Positions 53,583 through 61,423 of a stretch of DNA of 64,000 nucleotides are shown in pieces. Each line of letters opens with the position of its first letter. The stretch's first letter is position 1. Source of the stretch: Planctomycetaceae bacterium (GTDB taxonomy: Bacteria > Planctomycetota > Planctomycetia > Planctomycetales > Planctomycetaceae); the NCBI GenBank assembly GCA_015485495.1, contig WFTL01000125.1, forward strand, positions 1 through 64,000. The letters run 5' to 3'. Under the pieces are notes generated by a model. It saw only the letters and a list, made by a program, of their open reading frames with translations, was not told where the DNA came from and ran no database searches. Both the position numbers and the translations under genes were made by a program.

Positions 53583-53925
53583 AATTGGATCAGGGGGCGG
53601 CCTGCGAATGCTGTACCAAACCCGCAACAGTCGTGGCAAATCGTTGTACAACAACCATTTGTGTCAAATCAACAGTTTCCGACGAACAGCGGATGGCAGA
53701 ACGAACACACGAATTCTGCCGATTTGGCACCTGTCTCTGTCTGCCCTGGGGAGGATCGTGACGGCACTCTGACACGATCCCCGACAATCCTCAAAATCGG
53801 CCATTCTTTCCTGTTTTAACATTGTCCCGTGTGGGGAGACCGCCGTACGGTGAAGGCCGCTCTGCTCTCGCTGTCTTTCCTGTCACTGGTGTATCCGTGC
53901 AGCCTGTGGCTGCCGCTTTTGGCCG
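53583..53925. other. Divergent region between groES and helical-repeat gene
   Basis: Beyond the groES leader and promoter candidate, this region holds a second dyad, GGATCGTG (53755-53762) with CACGATCC (53775-53782), 12 bases apart. No CIRCE (TTAGCACTC-N9-GAGTGCTAA) is present. A signal-peptide-like frame starts at GTG 53829 but leads nowhere clear. Confidence 0.45.
53643..53672 (-). promoter_or_regulatory. Candidate groES promoter with GTTGTACAAC palindrome
   Basis: On the minus strand TTGATT (53672-53667) and TACAAC (53648-53643) are 18 bases apart. The -10 box is inside the 10-base palindrome GTTGTACAAC (53643-53652), a possible repressor site. The matches are moderate, so this is tentative. 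Confidence 0.3.
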
Positions 53926-54714
53926 GTGACAGAAACCATGCATCCGAAAAGGGCTGCTCAGCCGGATTCCCAGGGAATGCGGCTTTTGATCCCATTGGTT
54001 CCGTTGAGAGAGCGTGTTCGAGACGGTCGGGCGGCGCCGGGGGCAGGCGAATCCGGCCTGGGGCAGCCGAATGATGGAAACGATTCGCAGGAACTCCGGA
54101 CAGCCGCTCCGGCATGGAACACGCTGCTGGGCCAGGCCGGACGGCTGCTGGCAGCGGGCGACCTGACGGCAGCCTGGCAGGCGACGCAGCGGGCCCTGCT
54201 GCTGCGGACGCGCTGGGAATGCCGTCACCGGCGGACCCTCGACCCGACCACCGGCCAGTGGATTGTTCTGTGCGCCTGTCTGCTCAGCCAGGCCGACTGG
54301 CCGGCCGCTCGGGCACTGGCCCGGCGTGCCTGGGAATCTGCGTGTCGGGACTGGACACAGGATCTGGATGAGGACTTTTGCGATTCCTGCGCCGACGCGA
54401 TGTCGCTGACCGGCATCATGCGTCTGTGTGAACACTGTCCGGACGAAGCAGAAGCACTGATGACTGCGGCGGCAGCGCGTCATGCTGCGGTTGCGGATCT
54501 GCAGCAGGTAGTGGCGGATCGTCTGGTTTTGGCGCTGTGTCAGGAACAGAAGGGAGCCGCCGCCCAGGCAGCCGCGACCCGACAGTCTGCCAGAAAGATC
54601 CTCGAAAACGAACTGGATTCGGAGCGGCATTTCCGGTTTCGCTTTCTGAGTGACTGGCTGGACCGCTGCGGACAGACGCGGCCGTTTCTGCTGAAGGGAT
54701 CCCGGATTGTGTGA
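53926..54714 (+). CDS. Helical-repeat (TPR-like) protein
   Basis: The 262-residue protein is mostly helical, with TPR-like helix pairs: WNTLLGQAGRLLAAGDLTAAWQATQRALLLR, WIVLCACLLSQADWPAARALARRAWE and AVADLQQVVADRLVLALCQEQKGAAAQAA. Its stop overlaps the start of the nucleoside transporter gene by four bases (GTGA), so the two are coupled. GTG 53926 is the nominal start and ATG 53938 the next; neither is backed by a strong ribosome site. A signal-peptide-like sequence lies just upstream in another frame, so a frameshift cannot be excluded. Function is unknown. Confidence 0.65.
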   Translation: MTETMHPKRAAQPDSQGMRLLIPLVPLRERVRDGRAAPGAGESGLGQPNDGNDSQELRTAAPAWNTLLGQAGRLLAAGDLTAAWQATQRALLLRTRWECRHRRTLDPTTGQWIVLCACLLSQADWPAARALARRAWESACRDWTQDLDEDFCDSCADAMSLTGIMRLCEHCPDEAEALMTAAAARHAAVADLQQVVADRLVLALCQEQKGAAAQAAATRQSARKILENELDSERHFRFRFLSDWLDRCGQTRPFLLKGSRIV

Positions 54715-56048
54715 GCGGTTCGGAGCGTTATCATCGTGGCGTTTCCATACCCGACGCACAGGACACAGCGATGCCGGACGAACTGCCGATCGCTGCCATG
54801 AATCATCGGCTGACCGCCGGCATGGGACTGCTGACCATGGTGTTTTTCGCCTGGCTGCTCAGCAGTCGCCGCCGCCTGTTCCCATGGCGGGTTGTGATCG
54901 GAGGACTGCTGTGTCAGCTGGTGCTGGTTGGCCTGATTCTGGGGACTTCAGCCGGCCGGGATCTGTTTGAAAACCTGGGCCAGGCGTTCAATGTGCTGCT
55001 GGGGTTCGTGGATGAAGGCTGCGCTCTGGTTTTCGGCGACCGCTTCCGTGAGTTCTACTTCGCGTTTCGGGTACTGCCGACGATCATTTTCTTTTCGTCT
55101 TTGATGGCCATTTTGTATCACCTGAAAGTGATGCAGTTCATCGTGCGGCAGCTGGCTCGGGTTCTGCGTCATTCTCTGGGGACATCCGGGGCCGAATCGC
55201 TTTCGGCAGCCGCCAATGTGTTTGTGGGACAGACAGAAGCGCCGCTTGTGATCCGGCCGTATCTGGCGCAGATGACGCAGTCGGAACTGATGGCGGTGAT
55301 GACCGGCGGGTTCGCAACGGTCGCCGGCGGCGTGCTGGCTGTGTACATCGGTTTCGGAATCGACGCGGGCCATCTGATCACCGCCTCGGTCATTTCCGCT
55401 CCGGCCGGACTGCTCATTGCCAAAGTCATGCTTCCGGAAACCAGGGTTCCTCTGACCGCCGGTCGCCAGGCAGCCGATGTGCCTGTGGAAACGACGAATG
55501 TCATTGAAGCCGCCACCGCAGGCGCGGCGGACGGACTGCGTCTGGCTTTGAACGTGGCCGCCATGCTCATCGCTTTCACCGCACTGATCGCTCTGGCGGA
55601 TTATCTTCTGAACAGTTTTTCTCTGTTTGTCATGAACCGTCTGCTGGGGATGGGCCGCATGGAAGGCCTGACGCTTTCCGAAATGTGCGGGTATGCGTTC
55701 TGGCCGCTGGCCTGGCTGATGGGCATTGAAACCCGAGACTGTTTTCACGCGGGACAGCTTTTGGGGCTGAAAGTCGTGGCGAATGAGCTGCTGGCGTATC
55801 AGAAGATGGCGGTCTGGATTCAGGACGGCAGTGACGGACCGATGATCTCGCAGCGATCGGCCGTCATCCTGACGTATGCTTTGTCCGGATTCTCGAATTT
55901 CGCGTCCATTGGGATTCAGGTGGGCGGAATTGGAGGCCTGTGTCCGGAACGCCGCGCCGATCTGGCGCGGCTGGGACTGCGGGCGATGATCGGCGGTGTG
56001 CTGGCCTGCTGCATGACAGCCTGTGTGGCCGGAATCGCCGTCGCGTGA
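54711..56048 (+). CDS. Concentrative nucleoside transporter (CNT/NupC family)
   Basis: The 445-residue inner-membrane protein has the CNT layout with about 8-10 hydrophobic segments. Key motifs are VLPTIIFFSSLMAILYHL, the GxTEAP motif VGQTEAPLVIRPYL, MTGGFATVAGGVLAVYIGFG and SAPAGLLIAKVMLPE. C-terminal substrate-site residues lie in LVANELLAYQ (NEF/NEL type) and LSGFSNFASIGIQVGGIG. It imports nucleosides with Na+ or H+. GTG 54711 overlaps the upstream stop; ATG 54771 is an alternative start. Confidence 0.93.
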   Translation: MSGSERYHRGVSIPDAQDTAMPDELPIAAMNHRLTAGMGLLTMVFFAWLLSSRRRLFPWRVVIGGLLCQLVLVGLILGTSAGRDLFENLGQAFNVLLGFVDEGCALVFGDRFREFYFAFRVLPTIIFFSSLMAILYHLKVMQFIVRQLARVLRHSLGTSGAESLSAAANVFVGQTEAPLVIRPYLAQMTQSELMAVMTGGFATVAGGVLAVYIGFGIDAGHLITASVISAPAGLLIAKVMLPETRVPLTAGRQAADVPVETTNVIEAATAGAADGLRLALNVAAMLIAFTALIALADYLLNSFSLFVMNRLLGMGRMEGLTLSEMCGYAFWPLAWLMGIETRDCFHAGQLLGLKVVANELLAYQKMAVWIQDGSDGPMISQRSAVILTYALSGFSNFASIGIQVGGIGGLCPERRADLARLGLRAMIGGVLACCMTACVAGIAVA

Positions 56049-56313
56049 AACCGCTTCCCGGCTGCCTTCTGGCACCCTGTCTGCACCGGTCCGCGTCAGC
56101 AGCGGCGCTGCAGGTCAGGAACCGCCACCGGGCCGCCGGATAACAATAAAACAGGATGCCCGGCAGAAGACACGGCTGTCAGGACACGGCCGCACCGCCA
56201 CACTGGTGAAGAAATTATCGGCAGACGGCTGCCTTTTGTGATTGACGGTCTGCCTGGCAGAGCGGTCTAATGGACGGCTGATTTCCGTCCTTTTTTCTGC
56301 GAGCCGGCGCGGA

Positions 56314-56634
56314 ATGACCGACCTCAGTCGCCTTCCTCTGTCTGAACGGCTGAAAAACGCTGAGTACCTCGCCAGGGAACTCAGTGAACATCTCCGCCAG
56401 TCCTACCTGCCTCGACTGGCGGAGCTGCGTAATTCGTGCCGCGTTTACGACGTGAACCGCGTTTCCGATCAGCAGATGTTCGATCAGATTCAGGAAGTAC
56501 TGAAGTCCGACGAATTCGCCCAGGATGTGTACGCCCGCCTGTCGGCTCACCTGACAAGTGTGCGCGATGAAATGCACCATCTGGTTCTGGGTGGCGACAC
56601 GAGTCCAGGCAGCGGTGACCTGACCGTCACGTAA
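56314..56634 (+). CDS. Small helical protein, unknown function
   Basis: The 106-residue protein is rich in helix-forming residues (LPLSERLKNAEYLARELSEHL, DQQMFDQIQEVLKSDEFAQDVY) with no membrane helix or signal. The start at 56314 fits the coding pattern, and the frame upstream is low complexity. It stands alone between the nucleoside transporter and a sulfatase gene, with gaps of 265 and 150 bases. I accept it on composition only and cannot name a family. Confidence 0.5.
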   Translation: MTDLSRLPLSERLKNAEYLARELSEHLRQSYLPRLAELRNSCRVYDVNRVSDQQMFDQIQEVLKSDEFAQDVYARLSAHLTSVRDEMHHLVLGGDTSPGSGDLTVT

Positions 56635-56784
56635 CCGGATCGTTTCTGTCGGGGGGACAGTCTGCCGGAACGGTTTCTGCCGAGAAATCGTCGGCCGCCG
56701 TTGTGCGGCTGCCGACCACGTCGTCGAACCCGTTTTCACCCGTGCTTCGGTTCGCAGGCGCCGGCCGAACGAAAGACAGACGAT

Positions 56785-58155
56785 ATGGATTTTCAGATCA
56801 TCAGAAGAAGTTTTCTCGCTGCTGCATGCGCAGTCGCGGTACCGGCTCTGTCGGCTGCCGAACAGCGTCCGAATCTGCTGATCATTCTGGCGGACGATCT
56901 GGGTTACGGAGATCTGTCCTGTTACGGGGCATCGGACCTGAAGAGCCCCCATCTGGACCGGCTGTGCCGGCAGGGCATGCGGCTGACCGGTTTCTATGCA
57001 AACAGCTGCGTCTGTTCACCGACGCGGGCGGCCCTGCTGAGCGGCTGCTATCCGGAACGGGTCGGAGTTCCCGGCGTGATTCGCACTCATGCCGACAACA
57101 GCTGGGGATATCTGTCCCCGTCGGCCACGCTGCTTCCGGCGGTGGCCCGGCAGGCGGGATACGCAACGGCGATCATCGGGAAGTGGCATCTGGGTCTGGA
57201 GTCTCCCAACACACCGCCGGACCGGGGATTCGATCACTTCCATGGATTTCTCGGCGACATGATGGACGATTACTACACCCACCGGCGACATGGACACAAC
57301 TACATGCGCCGGGACAGGACCGTCATCGATCCGAACGGGCACGCCACAGACCTGTTCGCGGACTGGGCCGTCGAGTACATCCGTTCGCGGAAAAATCAGA
57401 CGTCTCCGTTTCTTCTGTACCTGGCCTTCAACGCGCCGCATTCTCCCATTCAGCCTCCGGAAGAATGGCTCGAAAAAGTGCGTTCCCGGGAACCGGGACT
57501 GAGTGACCGGCGAGCAGCCCTGGTGGCCTTGATCGAACATCTGGACGACGCCGTTGGTCGGGTTCTGGAAGCGCTGGACACAGCGGGACTGGAACAGAAC
57601 ACGATCGTGGTGTTCACATCGGACAACGGCGGATCTCTTCCCCATGGAGCATCCAACGGTCCGCTGCGCGACGGCAAAGGATCGATGTACGAAGGCGGAC
57701 TGAAGGTGCCTGCCTTCGTGCGCTGGCCGGAAAACATCGCGCCCGGCAGCGAGACCGACCTGCCGGTGCTGACCATGGATATTCTTCCGACTCTGCTGGA
57801 TGCTGCGAACGCTGACGTGGACTTTTCATCGATCGACGGACGCAGTTTTCTTCCGACTCTTCTGGGACAGCAGCAGGATTCCCTCCGCCCCCGCCGCTTC
57901 TTCGTCCGTCGCGAAGGCGGATATGCCTGGGGCGGAAAAACGGCCGATGCTGTGCAGGAAGGGCCATGGAAACTGCTTCAGAATACTCCCTTCTCACGGC
58001 GGGAACTGTACCGGCTGGACACGGATCCTCAGGAACGCCTCAACGTGATTGACCGGTATCCTCAGGTCGCACGGCGTCTGAGTGCCGCGATGCGGCGGCA
58101 GATCCAGGAAGGAGCCCGTGTTCCCTGGCAGCGTCCGGCGCGCGTCACGAACTGA
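56785..58155 (+). CDS. Secreted S1-family sulfatase (arylsulfatase A type)
   Basis: The 456-residue precursor has a Tat-like or Sec signal (RRSFLAAACAVAVPALSAA). The sulfatase core starts at RPNLLIILADDLGYGDLSCYG. The active site CSPTR gives Cys77 as the predicted formylglycine residue. GKWHLGLE supplies the catalytic Lys/His pair, and FTSDNGGS and DGKGSMYEGGLKVPAFVRWP the metal and substrate residues. The latter pattern is typical of arylsulfatase A-like (S1_16 or S1_20-like) planctomycete enzymes. The gene overlaps the TolQ-like gene tail-to-tail by 11 bases. Substrate is unknown. Confidence 0.94.
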   Translation: MDFQIIRRSFLAAACAVAVPALSAAEQRPNLLIILADDLGYGDLSCYGASDLKSPHLDRLCRQGMRLTGFYANSCVCSPTRAALLSGCYPERVGVPGVIRTHADNSWGYLSPSATLLPAVARQAGYATAIIGKWHLGLESPNTPPDRGFDHFHGFLGDMMDDYYTHRRHGHNYMRRDRTVIDPNGHATDLFADWAVEYIRSRKNQTSPFLLYLAFNAPHSPIQPPEEWLEKVRSREPGLSDRRAALVALIEHLDDAVGRVLEALDTAGLEQNTIVVFTSDNGGSLPHGASNGPLRDGKGSMYEGGLKVPAFVRWPENIAPGSETDLPVLTMDILPTLLDAANADVDFSSIDGRSFLPTLLGQQQDSLRPRRFFVRREGGYAWGGKTADAVQEGPWKLLQNTPFSRRELYRLDTDPQERLNVIDRYPQVARRLSAAMRRQIQEGARVPWQRPARVTN

Positions 58156-58945
58156 TCGATTCGCCGTCGGTATGCCGTTTTTTGCGGATGCTCCGGCGAT
58201 AATCGGCGAACACATGTTCGGCCAGCAGCGTGGCTTCCGCCGCCAGTTCGTCAATCCGGTTGCGAAAAATGGCAAAAGCACTCAGCGACGGCACAGCCAC
58301 GCCCAGCCCCAGCAGTGTCGTCACCAGGGCGCGGTAAATGCCGGGAGCCAGTTCGGAAACCTGAGGGTTCGCCTTCTGTTCGAATTCCACAAAGGCCTGA
58401 ATCATTCCCCAGACGGTTCCCATGAGCCCCAGCATGGGAACGATGGTGCCGATGACGGACAGGTATTCGATCCGCCGATACAGCCGGGCGGACTGTTCCA
58501 CAGCGGCATCTTCCATCGATTTCTCGATCCCCGCATAACCGACTCCGACTTCCGCCAGGCCCGCAGCAAGAAGACGACTCAAAAAGCCAGGATGCTCCTC
58601 ACACACCTGTCGGGCCCCCTCGATATCGCGTTCTCCCAGACGCCGATGCACCTCTTCAGCCAGCCCCGGCGGCATCAGGGTGTGGCGGCGAATGTTGAGA
58701 ATGTGGTCGATGATCAGAGCGACCATCACAAGACTCAGCAGCCCAATGAGAAATCCGATCAATCCGCCGGCCCGGATCAGTTCTCCGGGATCCAGGGGCC
58801 CCGGACGGGATTCACCCGTCCGGACGGTGACCACGTTGTCCGGAGCCGCCTCATCCTGCGGAAAAGCGGTGTTCATGCCGCTGCCGACCCACAGGATTCC
58901 GGGGGACAGAATCAGCCAGAGCACACATCGGAGAACATGCATCAT
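58145..58945 (-). CDS. MotA/TolQ/ExbB-type proton channel protein
   Basis: The 266-residue protein has a signal-like N-terminus, then a membrane helix (GLIGFLIGLLSLVMVALIIDHIL, about 61-83). The cytoplasmic helical segment and the paired membrane helices typical of TolQ/ExbB follow: IEYLSVIGTIVPMLGLMGTVWGMIQAF and YRALVTTLLGLGVAVPSLSAFAIF. These form the channel of proton-driven motors that energise outer-membrane transport or cell-division stability. The ExbD/TolR partner gene is not adjacent downstream, because the sulfatase gene occupies that position. Two adjacent ATGs (58945, 58942) are possible starts. Confidence 0.9.
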   Translation of the reverse strand: MMHVLRCVLWLILSPGILWVGSGMNTAFPQDEAAPDNVVTVRTGESRPGPLDPGELIRAGGLIGFLIGLLSLVMVALIIDHILNIRRHTLMPPGLAEEVHRRLGERDIEGARQVCEEHPGFLSRLLAAGLAEVGVGYAGIEKSMEDAAVEQSARLYRRIEYLSVIGTIVPMLGLMGTVWGMIQAFVEFEQKANPQVSELAPGIYRALVTTLLGLGVAVPSLSAFAIFRNRIDELAAEATLLAEHVFADYRRSIRKKRHTDGESISS

Positions 58946-59258
58946 GGGGACAGTCCGTTGTCAGAAACGGTCCGTGATCGATGGCCGGAACCTGTCAATT
59001 CCACACTCGGAAGATCGACGCGATGCTGGTAGGATCGCAGCCGGCAGCCGTCGCCGCAGCGGATGGAGCCCGGACGGCGCCGCCTTCACAGATCTCGCCC
59101 GCCACCGGCCGTCCGTGTGGCCGGTGAAGCAGTGTAGCGGCCGGCGGGGAACCTGGCGAGGGCACGCAGGAGACTCGTGCCTCCCGACAGGAAACGGCTG
59201 ACCGGCCGGAACCGTCAACCGGATTCAGGCAGAAGCAGACGACATTTCGGAGCAATTC
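58946..59258. other. Divergent region between TolQ-like gene and mnmA
   Basis: This 313-base, GC-rich region has no credible gene. It holds the inverted repeat CACCGGCC (59103-59110) with GGCCGGTG (59119-59126) and the mnmA ribosome site CGGAG near 59249. Confidence 0.45.
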
Positions 59259-60392
59259 ATGGCGTCGGGACGCGTGGTTCTGGCGATGAGCGGGGGTGTG
59301 GACAGTTCGGCGGCAGCCGTTCTGCTGCATCGGCGCGGTTATGAAGTGATCGGGCTGTTCATGCGCTCCGGCGAAACGGAACAGACGTGCGCGGTCGACA
59401 GCGATCTGCCCGTACTGACAGAAAAGCGTCATCGTCAGGGGTGCTGCAGCGCCGCAGACGCGGCCGACGCCCGCCGCGTGGCCGATGATCTGGGCATCCC
59501 CTTTCATTCACTCAACTTTCAGGACGCGTTCCGCCGGATCAAGGACTACTTCGCTGATGAGTACCTGTCCGGCCGGACTCCCAATCCCTGTGTGCAGTGC
59601 AACAACTGGCTGAAGTTCGGCCGACTGTGGGAATTCGCTCAGCAGGTGGGAGCCGATCACATCGCCACCGGACACTACGCCCGCATTCAGACAGATGACT
59701 CGGGACGTCCCGGACTGTACTGCGGGGTGGACATGCAGAAAGACCAGTCGTACGTGCTGTTTGGAATTCGTGCGGACCTGCTGCCCCACATTCTGCTGCC
59801 GATCGGCGATTTTCAGAAGCCGCAGATCCGCCGGCTCGCGCAGGAAGCCGGTCTTCAGGTAGCCGATAAGAAGGACAGCTACGAGATCTGTTTTGTTCCG
59901 GACAATGATTACGCCGCCTTTCTGAACCGATACCGTGATGTGCCGGACACGGCAGGCGAGTTCGTGGATCTGCAGGGCCGTGTGCTGGGCCACCATGACG
60001 GCTATGAACGGTTCACCATCGGCCAGCGAAAAGGGCTGGGGGTGGCTTTCGGCGAACCACGCTACGTGGTCCGGGTCGATGCGGCGTCCCGACGCGTGAC
60101 TCTGGGCAGCTACGATGACCTGGCCGTTCGTTCGGTCGGCATCCGGGAACTGAACTGGCTCATCCCCGCCCCGTCCGCTGCACTGTCCTGCCGTGTGCGG
60201 CTTCGGTACCAGCAGGAAGCGACCGGCTGCACAGTCGAAACGTCCGGAACGGATCAGGCTGTCATCCGGCTGGACGATTCAGCCCACGGTGTGGCGCCGG
60301 GACAGGCCGCCGTGTTCTATGACGGAGACCGTGTTCTGGGAGGCGGCTGGATCGACTGGACATCCCCTCGAACCGACCAGGCTGTTTTATGA
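59259..60392 (+). CDS. mnmA: tRNA-specific 2-thiouridylase MnmA
   Basis: The 377-residue enzyme makes the 2-thiouridine at the wobble position of tRNA(Lys/Glu/Gln) using ATP and persulfide sulfur. It has the PP-loop SGGVDSS (11-17), the catalytic Cys111 in TPNPCVQCN, the second catalytic Cys211 in YEICFVPD, and the GRTPNPCVQCN region that binds tRNA. The C-terminal beta-barrel domain completes the protein. CGGAG lies about 6 bases before the ATG. The gene ends with an ATGA overlap (4 bases) with the following FGE-like lipoprotein gene, so translation is probably coupled. Confidence 0.96.
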   Translation: MASGRVVLAMSGGVDSSAAAVLLHRRGYEVIGLFMRSGETEQTCAVDSDLPVLTEKRHRQGCCSAADAADARRVADDLGIPFHSLNFQDAFRRIKDYFADEYLSGRTPNPCVQCNNWLKFGRLWEFAQQVGADHIATGHYARIQTDDSGRPGLYCGVDMQKDQSYVLFGIRADLLPHILLPIGDFQKPQIRRLAQEAGLQVADKKDSYEICFVPDNDYAAFLNRYRDVPDTAGEFVDLQGRVLGHHDGYERFTIGQRKGLGVAFGEPRYVVRVDAASRRVTLGSYDDLAVRSVGIRELNWLIPAPSAALSCRVRLRYQQEATGCTVETSGTDQAVIRLDDSAHGVAPGQAAVFYDGDRVLGGGWIDWTSPRTDQAVL

Positions 60393-61300
60393 ATCCCGCC
60401 GACTGCCGTCAGACGAATGCCGCCGAACGAACGACCCGGCCGGACTGCAGGGCAGGAGAACGGGGCGGCCACATTGTTCGAATGTTCGGTGTCGCGGTCG
60501 TCCTGGCTGTCGGGAATGCCGGTCTGTGGTGCTGTGGTTCCGATGGACCGGGTGCCGAACCCTCCCGCGACACACGCCAGCCATCCCGCGATGCCCAGGA
60601 CATGCTGACCCGTTTTCTTGAAGAACTCGTCCGGATCGCTCCAGGACACGCACCGTTTCCGGAATCGATTGTCGTCCGGGGCCGGACTCTGCGGCCTGAG
60701 CAGTCCTTTCAGATCGCTCGGTACGAAACCACTCAGGAACTGTACGAACTGATCATGGGGACGAATCCGAGTCGCTGGCGGGGACCGCGCAATGCGGTGG
60801 AATCGATGACAGCCGAACAGGCCCGACAGTTCTGCCGGCGTCTGACAGACCGCCTGCGGCAGGCCGGCCTGCTGGATTCCCGTCGGCAGGTGCGTCTGCC
60901 CACTGCCGAAGAATGGGAATATGCCTGCCGCGCCGGTTCCACAAACACCTATGGACTGGGCCGTTCCGGTTCTCCTGTGGCCGGGCACCTGAACGAGTAT
61001 GCGTGGTACGAAGCGAATGCAGCCGGCAACGATCCGGCCGTGGGCGTGCTGCGGCCGAATGCCTGGGGACTGTACGACATGCACGGGTATGTCAGGGAAT
61101 TCGTCGAAATTTCCGCAGCCGAATCAGGCGGCACGGCCGAATCCGGGGCACCCGGAAACGTAGCCGCCATGGGCGGTTCGTGGAGAGATCCGGAGGAAGA
61201 GCTGGCCTGTGACCGGCAGTGGATTCTTCCGCCGGGAGCCCGGGGGGATCATCTGGGCTTTCGCTGCGTCGTGTCGAAAACCGCCTCCGGCCGCCGGTGA
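60389..61300 (+). CDS. FGE-sulfatase-domain lipoprotein without the usual active-site Cys pair
   Basis: The 303-residue protein has the formylglycine-generating-enzyme (SUMF1) fold: FQIARYETTQELYELIMG, LPTAEEWEYACRAGS, NAWGLYDMHGYVREFVE and the C-terminal GGSWRDPEEELACDRQW followed by GDHLGFRCV. Active FGEs have two cysteines in the GGS-x-C region; only one Cys is in that stretch here, so oxidase activity is doubtful. The N-terminus has a lipoprotein-like signal if translation starts at ATG 60482 (VVLAVGNAGLWCC). Coupling with mnmA by an ATGA overlap argues for the start at 60389 or for re-initiation. Confidence 0.8.
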   Translation: MNPADCRQTNAAERTTRPDCRAGERGGHIVRMFGVAVVLAVGNAGLWCCGSDGPGAEPSRDTRQPSRDAQDMLTRFLEELVRIAPGHAPFPESIVVRGRTLRPEQSFQIARYETTQELYELIMGTNPSRWRGPRNAVESMTAEQARQFCRRLTDRLRQAGLLDSRRQVRLPTAEEWEYACRAGSTNTYGLGRSGSPVAGHLNEYAWYEANAAGNDPAVGVLRPNAWGLYDMHGYVREFVEISAAESGGTAESGAPGNVAAMGGSWRDPEEELACDRQWILPPGARGDHLGFRCVVSKTASGRR

Positions 61301-61423
61301 TGGCGGCGAACAGGTAGCCAATTCGCAGCCGATGCGGTATGCTCCAGGCTGGTTCAACGCTCGGGTATCGACAACTGCACATCGCCGCCTGCGCGTTCCG
61401 GACGGCCGCGAGGAAACGGAAGA

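Noticed and set aside
53755-53782. Possible HrcA/CIRCE operator upstream of groES
   Set aside because: The dyad GGATCGTG-CACGATCC does not fit TTAGCACTC-N9-GAGTGCTAA; only a chance GCACTC is inside its spacer.
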